A stretch of 33,250 nucleotides of DNA from CAZAQS01 sp964486825 (GTDB taxonomy: Bacteria > Chloroflexota > Anaerolineae > Anaerolineales > UBA4823), in NCBI GenBank assembly GCA_964486825.1, contig CAZAQS010000021.1:1-33250 (forward strand). The letters are read 5' to 3'. The translations under genes and the position numbers were made by a program. How positions within the stretch are numbered: the stretch's first letter is position 1; every line of letters starts with the position of its first letter. The notes beneath the pieces were generated by a model, which was not told where the DNA came from, ran no database searches, and saw only the letters and a program-made list of their open reading frames with translations. Positions 1 to 7,962 of this stretch are shown here, piece by piece.

Positions 1-973
1 CCATCGCAGCCGCCCCAAAAACCGCCGACATATCCCCTAAAGCAGCCTGGACAATTTCAACGCTACGAATCCGCGGGGGAAAGGCGCGTTCTCGCACCAC
101 TTTTCTGGCAGGCTCCAAGAGCAGGTCACCTGCCTGGGCGATGCCGCCGCCGACGATAATTCGATCCGGTGCTACAATGTCTGCCAGGCTGACCAGGCCC
201 AATCCCAGAGCATGCCCGGCACGTTCGAAAACCTGGCAGGCAGCCTGGTCACCAGCCTGGGCTGCTTCAAATACCAATTTCGGCGTTATCGTTTCCAATT
301 GGCCGCCGGCAAACTGTAAGATCCGGCTATCCGGAAATTGCTCGATCATTTCCCTTGCCGTCCTTACGATGCCCTGCTTAGCAGCGAATGTTTCCAGGCA
401 GCCATGGTTTCCGCACCCTTCACAGACACGCTCTGAGGTTTCATCGATGATGATATGCCCCACCCCGCCTGCCCATCCCATTCCACCGGTGAAATACTTC
501 CCGTTTGCCATAATCCCCGCTCCAATCCCTGTGGATACCGTCACGTAAGCAAAATCGGCGTAGCCTTTACCGGCGCCAAAATAGGCTTCCCCGAGGGTCG
601 GGGTAGGGGTATCTAACGAGAAATAATAGCGATTTGGGATGTGTTGAGACAACAGGCTACGCAGGTTTAGACCAATAAACTCCCGTGAGAGATGGGCAGT
701 AGCGGTAACCATCCCATCCGCGGTTACAAATCCGGCGAAGGATACTCCAATCCCTTCCAATTGGTTTATTTCCAGCGAACACTCCTGGTATAGCTCATGC
801 ATCACCTCCAGGATCTGCTGGATGACCCGATCCGGAGGGGATTTTGCAGGGGTAACTGCCCGTTTGACCGCCAACAGCTCTCCCTCGCTATTGATCACAG
901 CAGCTTTGATGTTCGTTCCGCCAACATCGATGGCCAGGGCGAGCCGCTCATCCTGCGCTACATTCATAGCCAT
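1..973 (-). CDS. ROK family sugar kinase (C-terminus cut by window edge)
   Basis: This open frame begins at ATG 973 and stays open to the left edge, giving 324 codons, so only a short C-terminal tail is missing if it has the usual ROK length. Residues 16-21 read DVGGTN, the ATP phosphate-binding motif of the ROK/hexokinase fold. Around residues 184-192 the ROK zinc motif is present (C184, C187, C192 within CEGCGNHGC), preceded by a VGH segment as in glucokinases. ROK proteins phosphorylate glucose or other hexoses, or act as repressors; no helix-turn-helix precedes the kinase domain here, so a cytoplasmic kinase is inferred. The start is supported by GGAGA eight bases upstream, inside the end of the PfkB gene, which stops only 5 bases before. 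The exact sugar cannot be read from the sequence. Confidence 0.93.
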   Translation of the reverse strand, partial: MAMNVAQDERLALAIDVGGTNIKAAVINSEGELLAVKRAVTPAKSPPDRVIQQILEVMHELYQECSLEINQLEGIGVSFAGFVTADGMVTATAHLSREFIGLNLRSLLSQHIPNRYYFSLDTPTPTLGEAYFGAGKGYADFAYVTVSTGIGAGIMANGKYFTGGMGWAGGVGHIIIDETSERVCEGCGNHGCLETFAAKQGIVRTAREMIEQFPDSRILQFAGGQLETITPKLVFEAAQAGDQAACQVFERAGHALGLGLVSLADIVAPDRIIVGGGIAQAGDLLLEPARKVVRERAFPPRIRSVEIVQAALGDMSAVFGAAAM

Positions 974-978
974 ATCGA

Positions 979-1965
979 TTATTCTCCAGGAAACGATATT
1001 GTTTCAACTCTGGTCCCAGGAAGATAAAATTCCAGGTCTTGGATGCTCAACTGACCACATACAATTTGTTGCAGCTGGGCTGCGGCTGCCGCTGAAGCAT
1101 AGCGCATGGCTGCTTCCAGTGAATTCCCTCGTTTCAATCCAAGTAACATGACAGCCATAAAGGTATCTCCGGCTCCGGCCGTATTGACCCATTTATCCAC
1201 CTGGGTTATGACCCGAAAAGGGGCCTTGCCAGGGGCAAAGATAATGGCCCCTTCACGTCCCATGGTTATAACCAGTAGCTTCAACCCTTTCTTTTCCAAG
1301 CAGCTAAATGTACGGGCGGCGCGGGATAGGTTCCAGGTCTCTCCTGAACAAAAGCTGGCCTGGAATTCTATAAGATTCACTTTGATCACATGCGCACCAG
1401 CCTCTACAGCTAATCGAAGCGCTTCACCATAGCAATCTAAGCAGACCTCCAAATGAGGTTGGTTGATTACCTGCTGGATGATATCAGCGTAAAAATGGGA
1501 GGGTAAAGTTGGAGGCAAGCTGCCAGTAAGCACCAAATATCGGGCCTGGGCAGCGTAATCCTGAATCTTCTGCAACAGGCAATCGCCTGCTTCCGGTTCA
1601 ATGCTGGTCCCCGAATCGAGCACGACTGTGGTCTGCATTTGCCCCGATAAGATCAAAGTGGAGGAGCGACGTGTCTCATTCTTCGTCCAAGCCATATCAT
1701 TCGGGATATGCTCTCGTTGCAGCTCTTCGACAATAAATCGCCCTGTATGGCCGCCAACGATGCCCAGGCTCAAAACCTTACCGTTCAGAGCCTTTACCGC
1801 ACGCGCCAGGTTATTCCCCTTTCCTCCTGCAGTATGCAGGGCATTTTCTGCCCGGTTCACTCCCCCAATTGCTAATTCCGACAGCATGTAGTAGGAATCA
1901 ACAGCCGCGTTGGGGGAAACAGCCAGGATGTCATAAGCGATTTCCGGACCACCCGCAATTGACAT
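979..1965 (-). CDS. PfkB family sugar (phosphate) kinase, FruK/LacC-like
   Basis: A 328-residue ribokinase-fold kinase. The N-terminal GGKGNN motif (47-52), GSLPP (148-152) and the C-terminal NTAGAGD motif (261-267, with D267 as expected catalytic base) are intact. The GGKG block followed by LARAVKALNG resembles 1-phosphofructokinase and tagatose-6-phosphate kinase more than ribokinase, so a keto-sugar phosphate is the likely substrate; this is family knowledge, not proof. ATG 1965 is preceded by GGAGG ten bases upstream. The gene lies 5 bases after the class II aldolase gene and 5 bases before the ROK kinase, so the three are almost certainly co-transcribed and could form consecutive kinase, aldolase and kinase steps of one sugar-phosphate route. 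Confidence 0.93.
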   Translation of the reverse strand: MSIAGGPEIAYDILAVSPNAAVDSYYMLSELAIGGVNRAENALHTAGGKGNNLARAVKALNGKVLSLGIVGGHTGRFIVEELQREHIPNDMAWTKNETRRSSTLILSGQMQTTVVLDSGTSIEPEAGDCLLQKIQDYAAQARYLVLTGSLPPTLPSHFYADIIQQVINQPHLEVCLDCYGEALRLAVEAGAHVIKVNLIEFQASFCSGETWNLSRAARTFSCLEKKGLKLLVITMGREGAIIFAPGKAPFRVITQVDKWVNTAGAGDTFMAVMLLGLKRGNSLEAAMRYASAAAAAQLQQIVCGQLSIQDLEFYLPGTRVETISFPGE

Positions 1966-1970
1966 TGCTG

Positions 1971-2573
1971 CTAATCCTCCAAGAATCGTCTATAAAGGAT
2001 GGCAGTGGCATTAAACTCGATGCGCTCGAGAAGGTCGTATGCATCTTCCAGGGTTGGAGCCGCAACCAGGACTCCGTGGTAGGGATAAAATACAGCGTGC
2101 CCGTGCTGTTGAAAGCTCTGGCGGCAGTCTCTAAAAATCTCAACGATCGCCTGCCCAAATTCCGGACTGTCCACTTTCAGGCGGCGAGGCAAGACGGGGA
2201 TCGGCCCGTATTTCTTCATGGCGTCCAGGAAGGGTTCCATCGGATTTTCCCGGCAGGCAAATACAGTGGCCATCCTGGGATGGGCATGGATGACAGCGTT
2301 CATTTCTTCGAATTCAAGATATAGGCGTCTGTGGGTTGGCCAACTCCGGCTTAGATTCCCTTTCCCATCTAAAATCATACCTTCCTTGTCCACCAGGAGC
2401 AGGTCGTCAGAGCTCATTCGCATGCGGCTGTTCTTGGCGTTATTGGTCGGTGTAAGGTAGAAAGTGGTTTCCGATGCTCGGACGCTAAAATTGCTGCCGG
2501 CCGCGTTGGTCAGGTAACGGTCGTAAACCAGCTTACAAACTTCGAGCAACTGTTGGCGGGTATATGTGATCAT
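1971..2573 (-). CDS. class II aldolase/adducin family protein
   Basis: A 200-residue protein of the fuculose-phosphate aldolase fold. The substrate-phosphate loop (GSNFSVR, 26-32), the two zinc-binding histidines in HAH (96-98) and the third zinc histidine H166 in HGV are present, so metal binding is likely. The odd point is the segment LSRSWPTH (74-81). In FucA the matching segment is SSEW, whose glutamate is the catalytic base, and here a serine (S77) stands in that place. The enzyme may use another base, act as an epimerase-like or decarboxylase-like relative, or have a different substrate. It begins at ATG 2573 behind AGGTGA, immediately after the LacI gene, and is followed by the PfkB and ROK kinases, which suggests a sugar-phosphate cleavage step. 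Confidence 0.88.
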   Translation of the reverse strand: MITYTRQQLLEVCKLVYDRYLTNAAGSNFSVRASETTFYLTPTNNAKNSRMRMSSDDLLLVDKEGMILDGKGNLSRSWPTHRRLYLEFEEMNAVIHAHPRMATVFACRENPMEPFLDAMKKYGPIPVLPRRLKVDSPEFGQAIVEIFRDCRQSFQQHGHAVFYPYHGVLVAAPTLEDAYDLLERIEFNATAILYRRFLED

Positions 2574-2584
2574 GTTTCACCTGT

Positions 2585-3607
2585 TTATTCCGAGATATTT
2601 TTATAGGGGAGCGCTGAACTACGCTCGATTAGCTTGATTTCTAATTGGATGCTTCGCGGTCCTTGGTTATAACCGCCCTCGATGCGTTGGATGAGAAATT
2701 CGACTGCCTGGCAACCAGCCTGATATTTCGGTTGGGCGACTGTTGTCAGCGGCGGTTCTGTGTAGGAAGCAAGGAGTATATCATCCACTCCTACGATACT
2801 GACCTGATCCGGGATCTGGTATCCCAATTCCCTCAGGGTCCGTATGGCCCCGATCGCCATGGCATCGTTGGTTGAAAAGATGGCGCTGAAGGATTCTCCA
2901 CCCTTCGCCAGCGCTTCGGCAGCAGCTTTGCCACCGCTCACCCGGTTATCTCCACGCGGCATTAGGGCTTCATTCCATGTCAGACCGGCCTCTTTTAGGG
3001 CTTTCTTATATCCTTCAACGCGCAGTCCACTGGGAGTTGCGGCAGAGGCCGGCTGTATGCAGGCGATCTGGCGGTGGCCGAGGCGGATGAGATACTCGGT
3101 GGCAAGGCAGCCAGCCTGAAAGTTGTCGATACGGAAGGTGTCGACATCGACGTCCACCATATCCCGGTAGAAAATCACCACCGGTATCCCTGCCTTCACA
3201 AAGGGGTGGATTTGTTCTACCTGGGTACTAGTGGCGATAAAGATGATCCCTTCAACCCGTTTGGAGCGCAGCAATTCCAGGTAAACCAGCTCGCGCTCTA
3301 TTGAGGCGTTGGAATTACACAGGATGACGCTGTAACCGCTTTCGTATCCTGCGTCCTCCACTCCTTTGGCGAGCTCGGCAAAAAATGGGTTCGAACTATC
3401 CGGGACGATCAGGCCGATCATCTTGGTGCTTTTTTGACGCAGGCTACGGGCGATGTCGTTAGGGGAATAACCCAACGCTTCTATCGTTTCCAGCACACGC
3501 CCGGTCAGTTCGGGACTTACGTAGCGAGTCTTATTGATGACGTAAGAAACAGTGGCAACGGATACTCCCGCCTGCTTTGCAATGTCCTTTATCGTAATTA
3601 CTGGCAT
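2585..3607 (-). CDS. LacI family transcriptional regulator
   Basis: A 340-residue repressor-type protein with the standard LacI layout: an N-terminal helix-turn-helix (about 4-23, DIAKQAGVSVATVSYVIN), a hinge helix (NDIARSLR, 50-57) that inserts into the minor groove, and a periplasmic-binding-protein-like sensor from about residue 63 (IGLIVPDSSNPFF) to the end. It should bind a palindromic operator with a central CG and release it on binding a sugar. ATG 3607 is preceded by AGAGGA at good spacing. It sits in the transporter/kinase operon, so it is probably the local regulator. The double CG-centred palindrome at 12631-12652, just downstream of the promoter of block B, is the best candidate operator; that link is an inference. 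Confidence 0.95.
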   Translation of the reverse strand: MPVITIKDIAKQAGVSVATVSYVINKTRYVSPELTGRVLETIEALGYSPNDIARSLRQKSTKMIGLIVPDSSNPFFAELAKGVEDAGYESGYSVILCNSNASIERELVYLELLRSKRVEGIIFIATSTQVEQIHPFVKAGIPVVIFYRDMVDVDVDTFRIDNFQAGCLATEYLIRLGHRQIACIQPASAATPSGLRVEGYKKALKEAGLTWNEALMPRGDNRVSGGKAAAEALAKGGESFSAIFSTNDAMAIGAIRTLRELGYQIPDQVSIVGVDDILLASYTEPPLTTVAQPKYQAGCQAVEFLIQRIEGGYNQGPRSIQLEIKLIERSSALPYKNISE

Positions 3608-3623
3608 ACAGATATCCTCTCGG

Positions 3624-4385
3624 TCAGTCGGGCATAGCTGGCCCTGTGGTAGCCCGGATGAAATCCTCGCTTTCCGTACTGGGTCCTAATATGCTCTCGA
3701 TCCATAAGAGAGTTCTTTGTGTATTCTTGAAAGTATCGACTTCACCAGGCAACTCGGCAGCCAGTGTACAGTCTCTCACCAGTACTGTCGAGTAACCTCG
3801 AAAGACGGCGTCTCCCAAGGTAAAAAGTATACAACAGTCGGCAACGAATCCGGCGCAGATCAGGTTTTTCACACCCAGGTTACGCAGCAAGCTGTCCAGG
3901 CGCGTCTCGTAGAAGCTACTATAGGTATGCTTGCGGATGTAATAGTCCCCAGCTCGAGGGGCAATCTTGGAAGGTATGCACAACTGCACAGCTTCACCGG
4001 AGTCAAACTCAAGCGGGTCTACGGTAGTTTCCCGGAAATCCACAGTTGGATCAAAACCGAGGCTCTCCTCCAGGCGAATACCAAACGCCGAGCGACGTAT
4101 CTCTATCCTTGGGCTACTGTTTGTTGCATAGATGACCGGCAGACCGAGATTTCGGGCAACTTGGATTAGGGGCGCCAGCCTACCGTTCACGATCTCCCAC
4201 CAGGCCTGGTCCCACTTCGAATTGACCAGGTCTTTCGCCTCTGGCTTTTCGGCGGCGTGGTAAACGTCCACCAATAACAGAGCTGTCTCGCCAAGATCGA
4301 GCCGCAGCATCTTGGAGGTTGCTCCTAAAGGAGCATCCCCAGGGTAAAAGCGGTAGTAGCGGACAGGCAAATCGATTATTCGCAT
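3624..4385 (-). CDS. isochorismatase-like cysteine hydrolase
   Basis: A 253-residue protein of the isochorismatase/nicotinamidase superfamily. The Asp-Lys-Cys catalytic set is visible: D40 in LLLVDVYH, K152 in IRKHTYSSFYET, and C185 in the G-x3-D-C-C-x3-T segment. Family members hydrolyse amides, N-carbamoyl groups or vinyl ethers in the cytoplasm. Its N-terminal 25 residues precede the usual core and are unremarkable. ATG 4385 has AAGGAGG eight bases upstream. It lies between the ABC permease and the LacI regulator on the same strand with short gaps, so it is probably in the sugar operon, where an amidohydrolase-type enzyme is not an obvious need. The substrate is unknown; removal of an N-acyl or carbamoyl group from the sugar is one possibility. 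Confidence 0.9.
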   Translation of the reverse strand: MRIIDLPVRYYRFYPGDAPLGATSKMLRLDLGETALLLVDVYHAAEKPEAKDLVNSKWDQAWWEIVNGRLAPLIQVARNLGLPVIYATNSSPRIEIRRSAFGIRLEESLGFDPTVDFRETTVDPLEFDSGEAVQLCIPSKIAPRAGDYYIRKHTYSSFYETRLDSLLRNLGVKNLICAGFVADCCILFTLGDAVFRGYSTVLVRDCTLAAELPGEVDTFKNTQRTLLWIESILGPSTESEDFIRATTGPAMPD

Positions 4386-4430
4386 AAGGCGGTCCTCCTT
4401 TTTAGATGGATGTGATATTTGAGTGATAGA

Positions 4431-5348
4431 TCAGGCTTTGATCGCTCCCGCCGTGATGCCTTTGATCACATAACGCTGCAGGAAGGCAAATGCGATTACC
4501 ACCGGAATGATTGTTATCATCATCCCCGCCGCCACACCCGGCTCATTGGAGGTGAAGTGACCCTCCAGCAAGCTTATCCCAACCGGAAGGGTACGCGAAG
4601 CGGTGGTGCCGGTTAATACCAGGGCCAGGATATACTCACTCCAGGAGGCTAAGATGTGAAATGTAGCCATGGTTGCAAGGGCTGGCTGCGACAGAGGAAT
4701 AATCACATTCCAGAAGACTCCCCACATGCCCGCCCCATCCATAATCGCCGCTTCTTCCAACTCGCGGGGAATGGTTTCCATAAACGCGCGCAGGAAGAAA
4801 GTGTTCCAGGGGATGCCGACAGCAGCATAAATCAGCGCTAGTCCACCCAGGCTGTTGTAAATGCCCAGAGTGCGGGTAAAGATGGCCAATGGAATGAGCA
4901 AGATCGAATGTGGGATCAAAAAACCGAACAGCACATACGCCCAAATTGGGCCTTTAAATGGGAAGTCAAACCGCGCCAGGGCGAAGGCAAACGTAGATGA
5001 TAGGAAGAGTACCAGGATCGTGGATAGCAAAGTTGTAAAAACGCTATTGAGGAAATAACCACCCATTTTCGCGTAAACCCAGGCGTCTCGATAATTCGTC
5101 CATTTCCAGGACTGTGGTATTCCAAAAGGATCCTGGTACAGCTCCGGGGTGGACTTCAAGGAAGTCATTAAGATCCAAACCAGCGGAAAGATAGCAAACA
5201 GACCCCAAGAAATCAGCCCAGAATGCAGGGGTAGCTGTGAGATAGCCCGCCTCCATCGAAATTCAGATATTTTATTACGTAGGAAAACAGCAGTAGCAAG
5301 CCTTGCTTTTCCATGTTCAGTGATTGGCGGAGCTTGCAGGGATTTCAT
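4431..5348 (-). CDS. ABC sugar transporter permease, MalG type (CUT1)
   Basis: A 305-residue inner-membrane protein with about six hydrophobic segments (near 44-62, 103-125, 136-157, 165-183, 223-245 and 270-290). The cytoplasmic EAA loop that docks on the ATPase is clear at 198-207 (EEAAIMDGAG) and is followed by the VIIPLSQPAL stretch typical of MalG-like permeases. It would form a heterodimer with the MalF-type permease encoded 15 bases upstream and import an oligosaccharide delivered by the binding protein. ATG 5348 has a close GGAG. The long hydrophilic N-terminus (about 40 residues) is a little longer than in many relatives. Confidence 0.96.
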   Translation of the reverse strand: MKSLQAPPITEHGKARLATAVFLRNKISEFRWRRAISQLPLHSGLISWGLFAIFPLVWILMTSLKSTPELYQDPFGIPQSWKWTNYRDAWVYAKMGGYFLNSVFTTLLSTILVLFLSSTFAFALARFDFPFKGPIWAYVLFGFLIPHSILLIPLAIFTRTLGIYNSLGGLALIYAAVGIPWNTFFLRAFMETIPRELEEAAIMDGAGMWGVFWNVIIPLSQPALATMATFHILASWSEYILALVLTGTTASRTLPVGISLLEGHFTSNEPGVAAGMMITIIPVVIAFAFLQRYVIKGITAGAIKA

Positions 5349-5363
5349 AACTCCATCTCTTTT

Positions 5364-6281
5364 CTAGCCATAACTGGTGGTCTCCCGCTGTTTGCCGAAT
5401 CGCCAGACAAGGACGGTGGCGATAATACCCAAAACGAAAGACAATACTGCTACAGCGCTTCCGTAGCCCCAGATTTTTTTCTCCCATAAGAGATACAGAG
5501 AATAAGAAATCAGGGTCTCGCTCAGGTGCAGCGGTCCCCCTTTGGTCATGAGGAGCGGATAAATGTATGCTCCAAATGCACCTTGCATGGCCAAAATCAT
5601 CGAGTAGATGTACACACCCTTCAGATTCGGTATTGTGATGTAGAGGAACTGGTGCCAACTGTTCGCGCCATCGATTGCAGCCGCTTCATAAAATTCTTCC
5701 GGTATTCCCACCAGGGCAGCCATAAAAATGACCATAAAGAAGCCGATGCTCACCCATGAGGCCGGGAATGTAGTTGTCCATTGCACGATCCCATCACCGC
5801 TTAACCATGGTTGGACCCAATGACCCAAAGAAGAATTCTTCAAGAGGTTATTCAGCAAGCCGTAGTTGTTCCCAGAGAATACAAAACGCCACATTAGCGC
5901 GAGGGTGGCTGCCGGAAGAACCACTGGAATGTAAAATAGGAACCGGTAAAATGCCATGCCTCGCCGCAGACGGGTGAGGACATACGCTAATAACAAGGAG
6001 ATCGGCAGTTGAAAAGTCCAGTTGAGGATTAATAATCGTCCATTGTTACTGAGGGCATTTAGAATATACGGGTCCTTAAAAATATTCGCAAAGTTATCAA
6101 AACCAACAAAAGGCGCCGCGCGAATCGGCCCGCCCTGCCAATCCAACACGCTGTAATACAGGGACAGCAGGCTTGGATAAAGCATGAAAAGACTGTAGAC
6201 GCCTATACCTGGCAGTAAAAACAGCAAAATACCAAGGTTGCTGCCATAATGAGAAGAAAGCGGTTTTTTTCGTAAACCCAA
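5364..6281 (-). CDS. ABC sugar transporter permease, MalF/UgpA type (CUT1)
   Basis: A 305-residue membrane protein. Hydrophobic segments lie near 14-44, 82-103, 112-136, 174-192, 222-240 and 272-295, and the EAA loop is at 198-206 (YEAAAIDGA), followed by TIPNL. This is the partner of the MalG-type permease immediately downstream. The start is TTG at 6281: GGAGGG lies eight bases upstream and no in-frame ATG occurs before the first membrane segment, so a TTG start is well supported. A stem-loop (6304-6336) separates it from the binding-protein gene. No ATP-binding subunit is encoded in the window; CUT1 systems often share one encoded elsewhere. Confidence 0.96.
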   Translation of the reverse strand: MGLRKKPLSSHYGSNLGILLFLLPGIGVYSLFMLYPSLLSLYYSVLDWQGGPIRAAPFVGFDNFANIFKDPYILNALSNNGRLLILNWTFQLPISLLLAYVLTRLRRGMAFYRFLFYIPVVLPAATLALMWRFVFSGNNYGLLNNLLKNSSLGHWVQPWLSGDGIVQWTTTFPASWVSIGFFMVIFMAALVGIPEEFYEAAAIDGANSWHQFLYITIPNLKGVYIYSMILAMQGAFGAYIYPLLMTKGGPLHLSETLISYSLYLLWEKKIWGYGSAVAVLSFVLGIIATVLVWRFGKQRETTSYG

Positions 6282-6303
6282 AACGGTTACCCTCCAGTTA
6301 CTG

Positions 6304-6336
6304 TTACCGGCAGTCGATCTTCCCGGCTGCCGGTAA
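6304..6336 (-). promoter_or_regulatory. intergenic stem-loop between binding-protein and permease genes
   Basis: A perfect 10-bp inverted repeat, TTACCGGCAG at 6304-6313 and its complement at 6327-6336, encloses a 13-base loop. It sits between the stop of the solute-binding protein and the TTG start of the MalF-type permease. No T-run follows in the direction of transcription, so it is not a normal intrinsic terminator. Its place matches the malE-malF type of hairpin that stabilises the upstream message and keeps binding protein in excess over permease; that role is inferred from position. Confidence 0.6.
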
Positions 6337-6364
6337 TCGAGGTAGCCCAGTTAGAGTTGATACT

Positions 6365-7750
6365 TCATTGCCGGTATTTCGACATTTCCTCCAGGAAAGC
6401 AACCACAGCCTCGTCAGCGCCCTTGCCTGTCATAAGAGTCTGTAGACCTGTCCAGCAATCATCCCAGCCGCGTTCCTGCATTGCCTGGGTGTCCGGAAGT
6501 GCGTATGGAGTGGACGCCTGGTCTTTAGCTGCCAGGAAGGCTTGCAAGAGTGGATCGACTCCTGGGATAGAGTTAACATCCACATTAACTCCCATCGGTG
6601 ATTGAGTCAAGAGGATCCACTGCTTTCCACCTTCTTCACTGAACCAGAATTTCAGGAATTTGATCGCTGCATCGAGCTTATCCGGATCGTCGCTTAACTT
6701 GGAAGCCAGGCCTATGGCAGTAGTCTTTTTCATTTCGACAGTAGTTCCATTCGACCCGACGGCAGGATATGGGGCGAATTTTACATGATCTCGCAGGTCG
6801 GAGGCTGCACCTTCTCCGCGGATCTCGTTGTTGAGAGTCCACGCGCCGTTCAAGTAGAATGCAGTCTCCTCCGCAACAAAGAAACCGACCGATTGTTGCC
6901 AGGTGATCTCGATTTCGTTATCGGGGATCCACTTGTTATCCACAAAGACCTTCATACGCTCGAAGGCTTCCTTGATTTGAGGCGCCTCGAAATCGTTATT
7001 CGCCAAGGCTTCTATACCACCTTCCTGACTGACCACGATGTTATGCCATTGGTGGCTGCCACCCACATTCCAGGATGTAGGGGTTTTGCCAGAGGATTTC
7101 ACCTTATCGCAAACATCCATGAAATCATCCCAGGTTGTGGGGATATCACCTACTCCGGCTGCCTCCAGAATACGTGTGTTCCAAATCGTCGGCATCGGCG
7201 AAAATTCGCCGTTCAGGCCCCATACATGGCCATCAGTTTGGAAGAACGTATCTCTGATCAACACGTCACTCCAGGCTTTATCACTGTCAATATAAGGCGT
7301 GAGTTCGAGCACGTAGCCTGCCTGCCACATCGCCGGCAATGGTCCGTGGATGATATCCGGGCAATCGCCTGCCGCACAGTCAGCTATGATCTTCTTTTCC
7401 GACTCGAGGCTGTCTGGGTTAAGTATATTATCGATGGTGATTTCAGGATTCTTTGCGTGAAACTCCTTATACAGCCACTGCATTCCCTCATAATGGGCAT
7501 CGGTCTCTTTAGTCCAGTGGTTCTGGTAACGCAGTGTCACCTTCTTGGCAGCCTGTGTGGGAACAGCAGTAGGCGCTGGTGCTTGAGTGGGAACAGCAGT
7601 AGGCGCTGGTGCTTGAGTGGGTGCTGCTACTTGAGGTGTTGCCGGCTGGCTACATGAAGCCAGGACTGACGCGCCAACTCCCAATCCGAACAACTTGAGC
7701 GCATCGCGACGCGTCAGTACCTGGGGGTCCTTTTTATCCTTCGTGTTCAT
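6365..7750 (-). CDS. ABC sugar transporter solute-binding lipoprotein (CUT1 family)
   Basis: A 461-residue extracellular solute-binding protein family 1 member. The N-terminus has a twin-arginine motif (TRRDALKLF) followed by a hydrophobic stretch and a lipobox (LASC), so it is probably exported and lipid-anchored. Then comes a low-complexity linker rich in Pro, Thr, Ala and Gln that contains a 10-residue tandem repeat, and the two-lobed binding domain (from about VTLRYQNHWTKE). The start is placed at ATG 7750: AAGGAGG lies six bases before it, while an ATG at 7756 abuts the Shine-Dalgarno and the GTG/ATG codons further up lack one. It would capture the oligosaccharide for the two permeases downstream. 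A stem-loop after the stop is consistent with higher expression than the permeases. The ligand cannot be read from the sequence. Confidence 0.96.
   Translation of the reverse strand: MNTKDKKDPQVLTRRDALKLFGLGVGASVLASCSQPATPQVAAPTQAPAPTAVPTQAPAPTAVPTQAAKKVTLRYQNHWTKETDAHYEGMQWLYKEFHAKNPEITIDNILNPDSLESEKKIIADCAAGDCPDIIHGPLPAMWQAGYVLELTPYIDSDKAWSDVLIRDTFFQTDGHVWGLNGEFSPMPTIWNTRILEAAGVGDIPTTWDDFMDVCDKVKSSGKTPTSWNVGGSHQWHNIVVSQEGGIEALANNDFEAPQIKEAFERMKVFVDNKWIPDNEIEITWQQSVGFFVAEETAFYLNGAWTLNNEIRGEGAASDLRDHVKFAPYPAVGSNGTTVEMKKTTAIGLASKLSDDPDKLDAAIKFLKFWFSEEGGKQWILLTQSPMGVNVDVNSIPGVDPLLQAFLAAKDQASTPYALPDTQAMQERGWDDCWTGLQTLMTGKGADEAVVAFLEEMSKYRQ
7561..7620 (-). repeat. 30-bp perfect tandem repeat, two copies, in lipoprotein linker
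   Basis: Positions 7561-7590 and 7591-7620 are identical. The repeat is in frame (10 codons) and encodes PTQAPAPTAV-type units in the linker after the lipobox of the solute-binding protein. Such repeats expand and contract by slippage, so linker length may differ between strains. Confidence 0.9.
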
Positions 7751-7810
7751 GTGCATCCTCCTTACTTGTAAATAACTCAAAATGGTTTGGTTTGTGGTGA
7801 TCAATGGGTA

Positions 7811-7831
7811 GATTCTATTCTTACAAGAATC
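7811..7831. promoter_or_regulatory. dyad-symmetry site upstream of binding-protein gene (possible operator)
   Basis: The 212-base gap (7751-7962) between the GH127-like gene and the solute-binding protein contains ATTCTT-AC-AAGAAT at 7817-7830. A second arm, GATTCT at 7811-7816, can also pair with the AGAATC end (7826-7831). It lies 60-80 bases before the start codon, where an operator or leader structure could act. I could not find a convincing -35/-10 pair nearby. Another short inverted repeat, AATAAG at 7921-7926 and CTTATT at 7932-7937, is AT-rich and weak. Confidence 0.3.
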
Positions 7832-7962
7832 CGATGCTGGGGTTGTTCTTGTTTACTATGCACACTCCATACGCACTCTCCTCTTCCTCTTTGCTTCTCC
7901 CGGTGTATCTTTGCGGTTCTAATAAGTAAGTCTTATTCTGGTTGGGTAATTCAGGAAATTCA

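Noticed and set aside
6785..7657. A 290-residue open frame on the plus strand
   Set aside because: It is wholly antisense to the solute-binding protein, has no recognisable domain, and its codon pattern is the mirror of the real gene.
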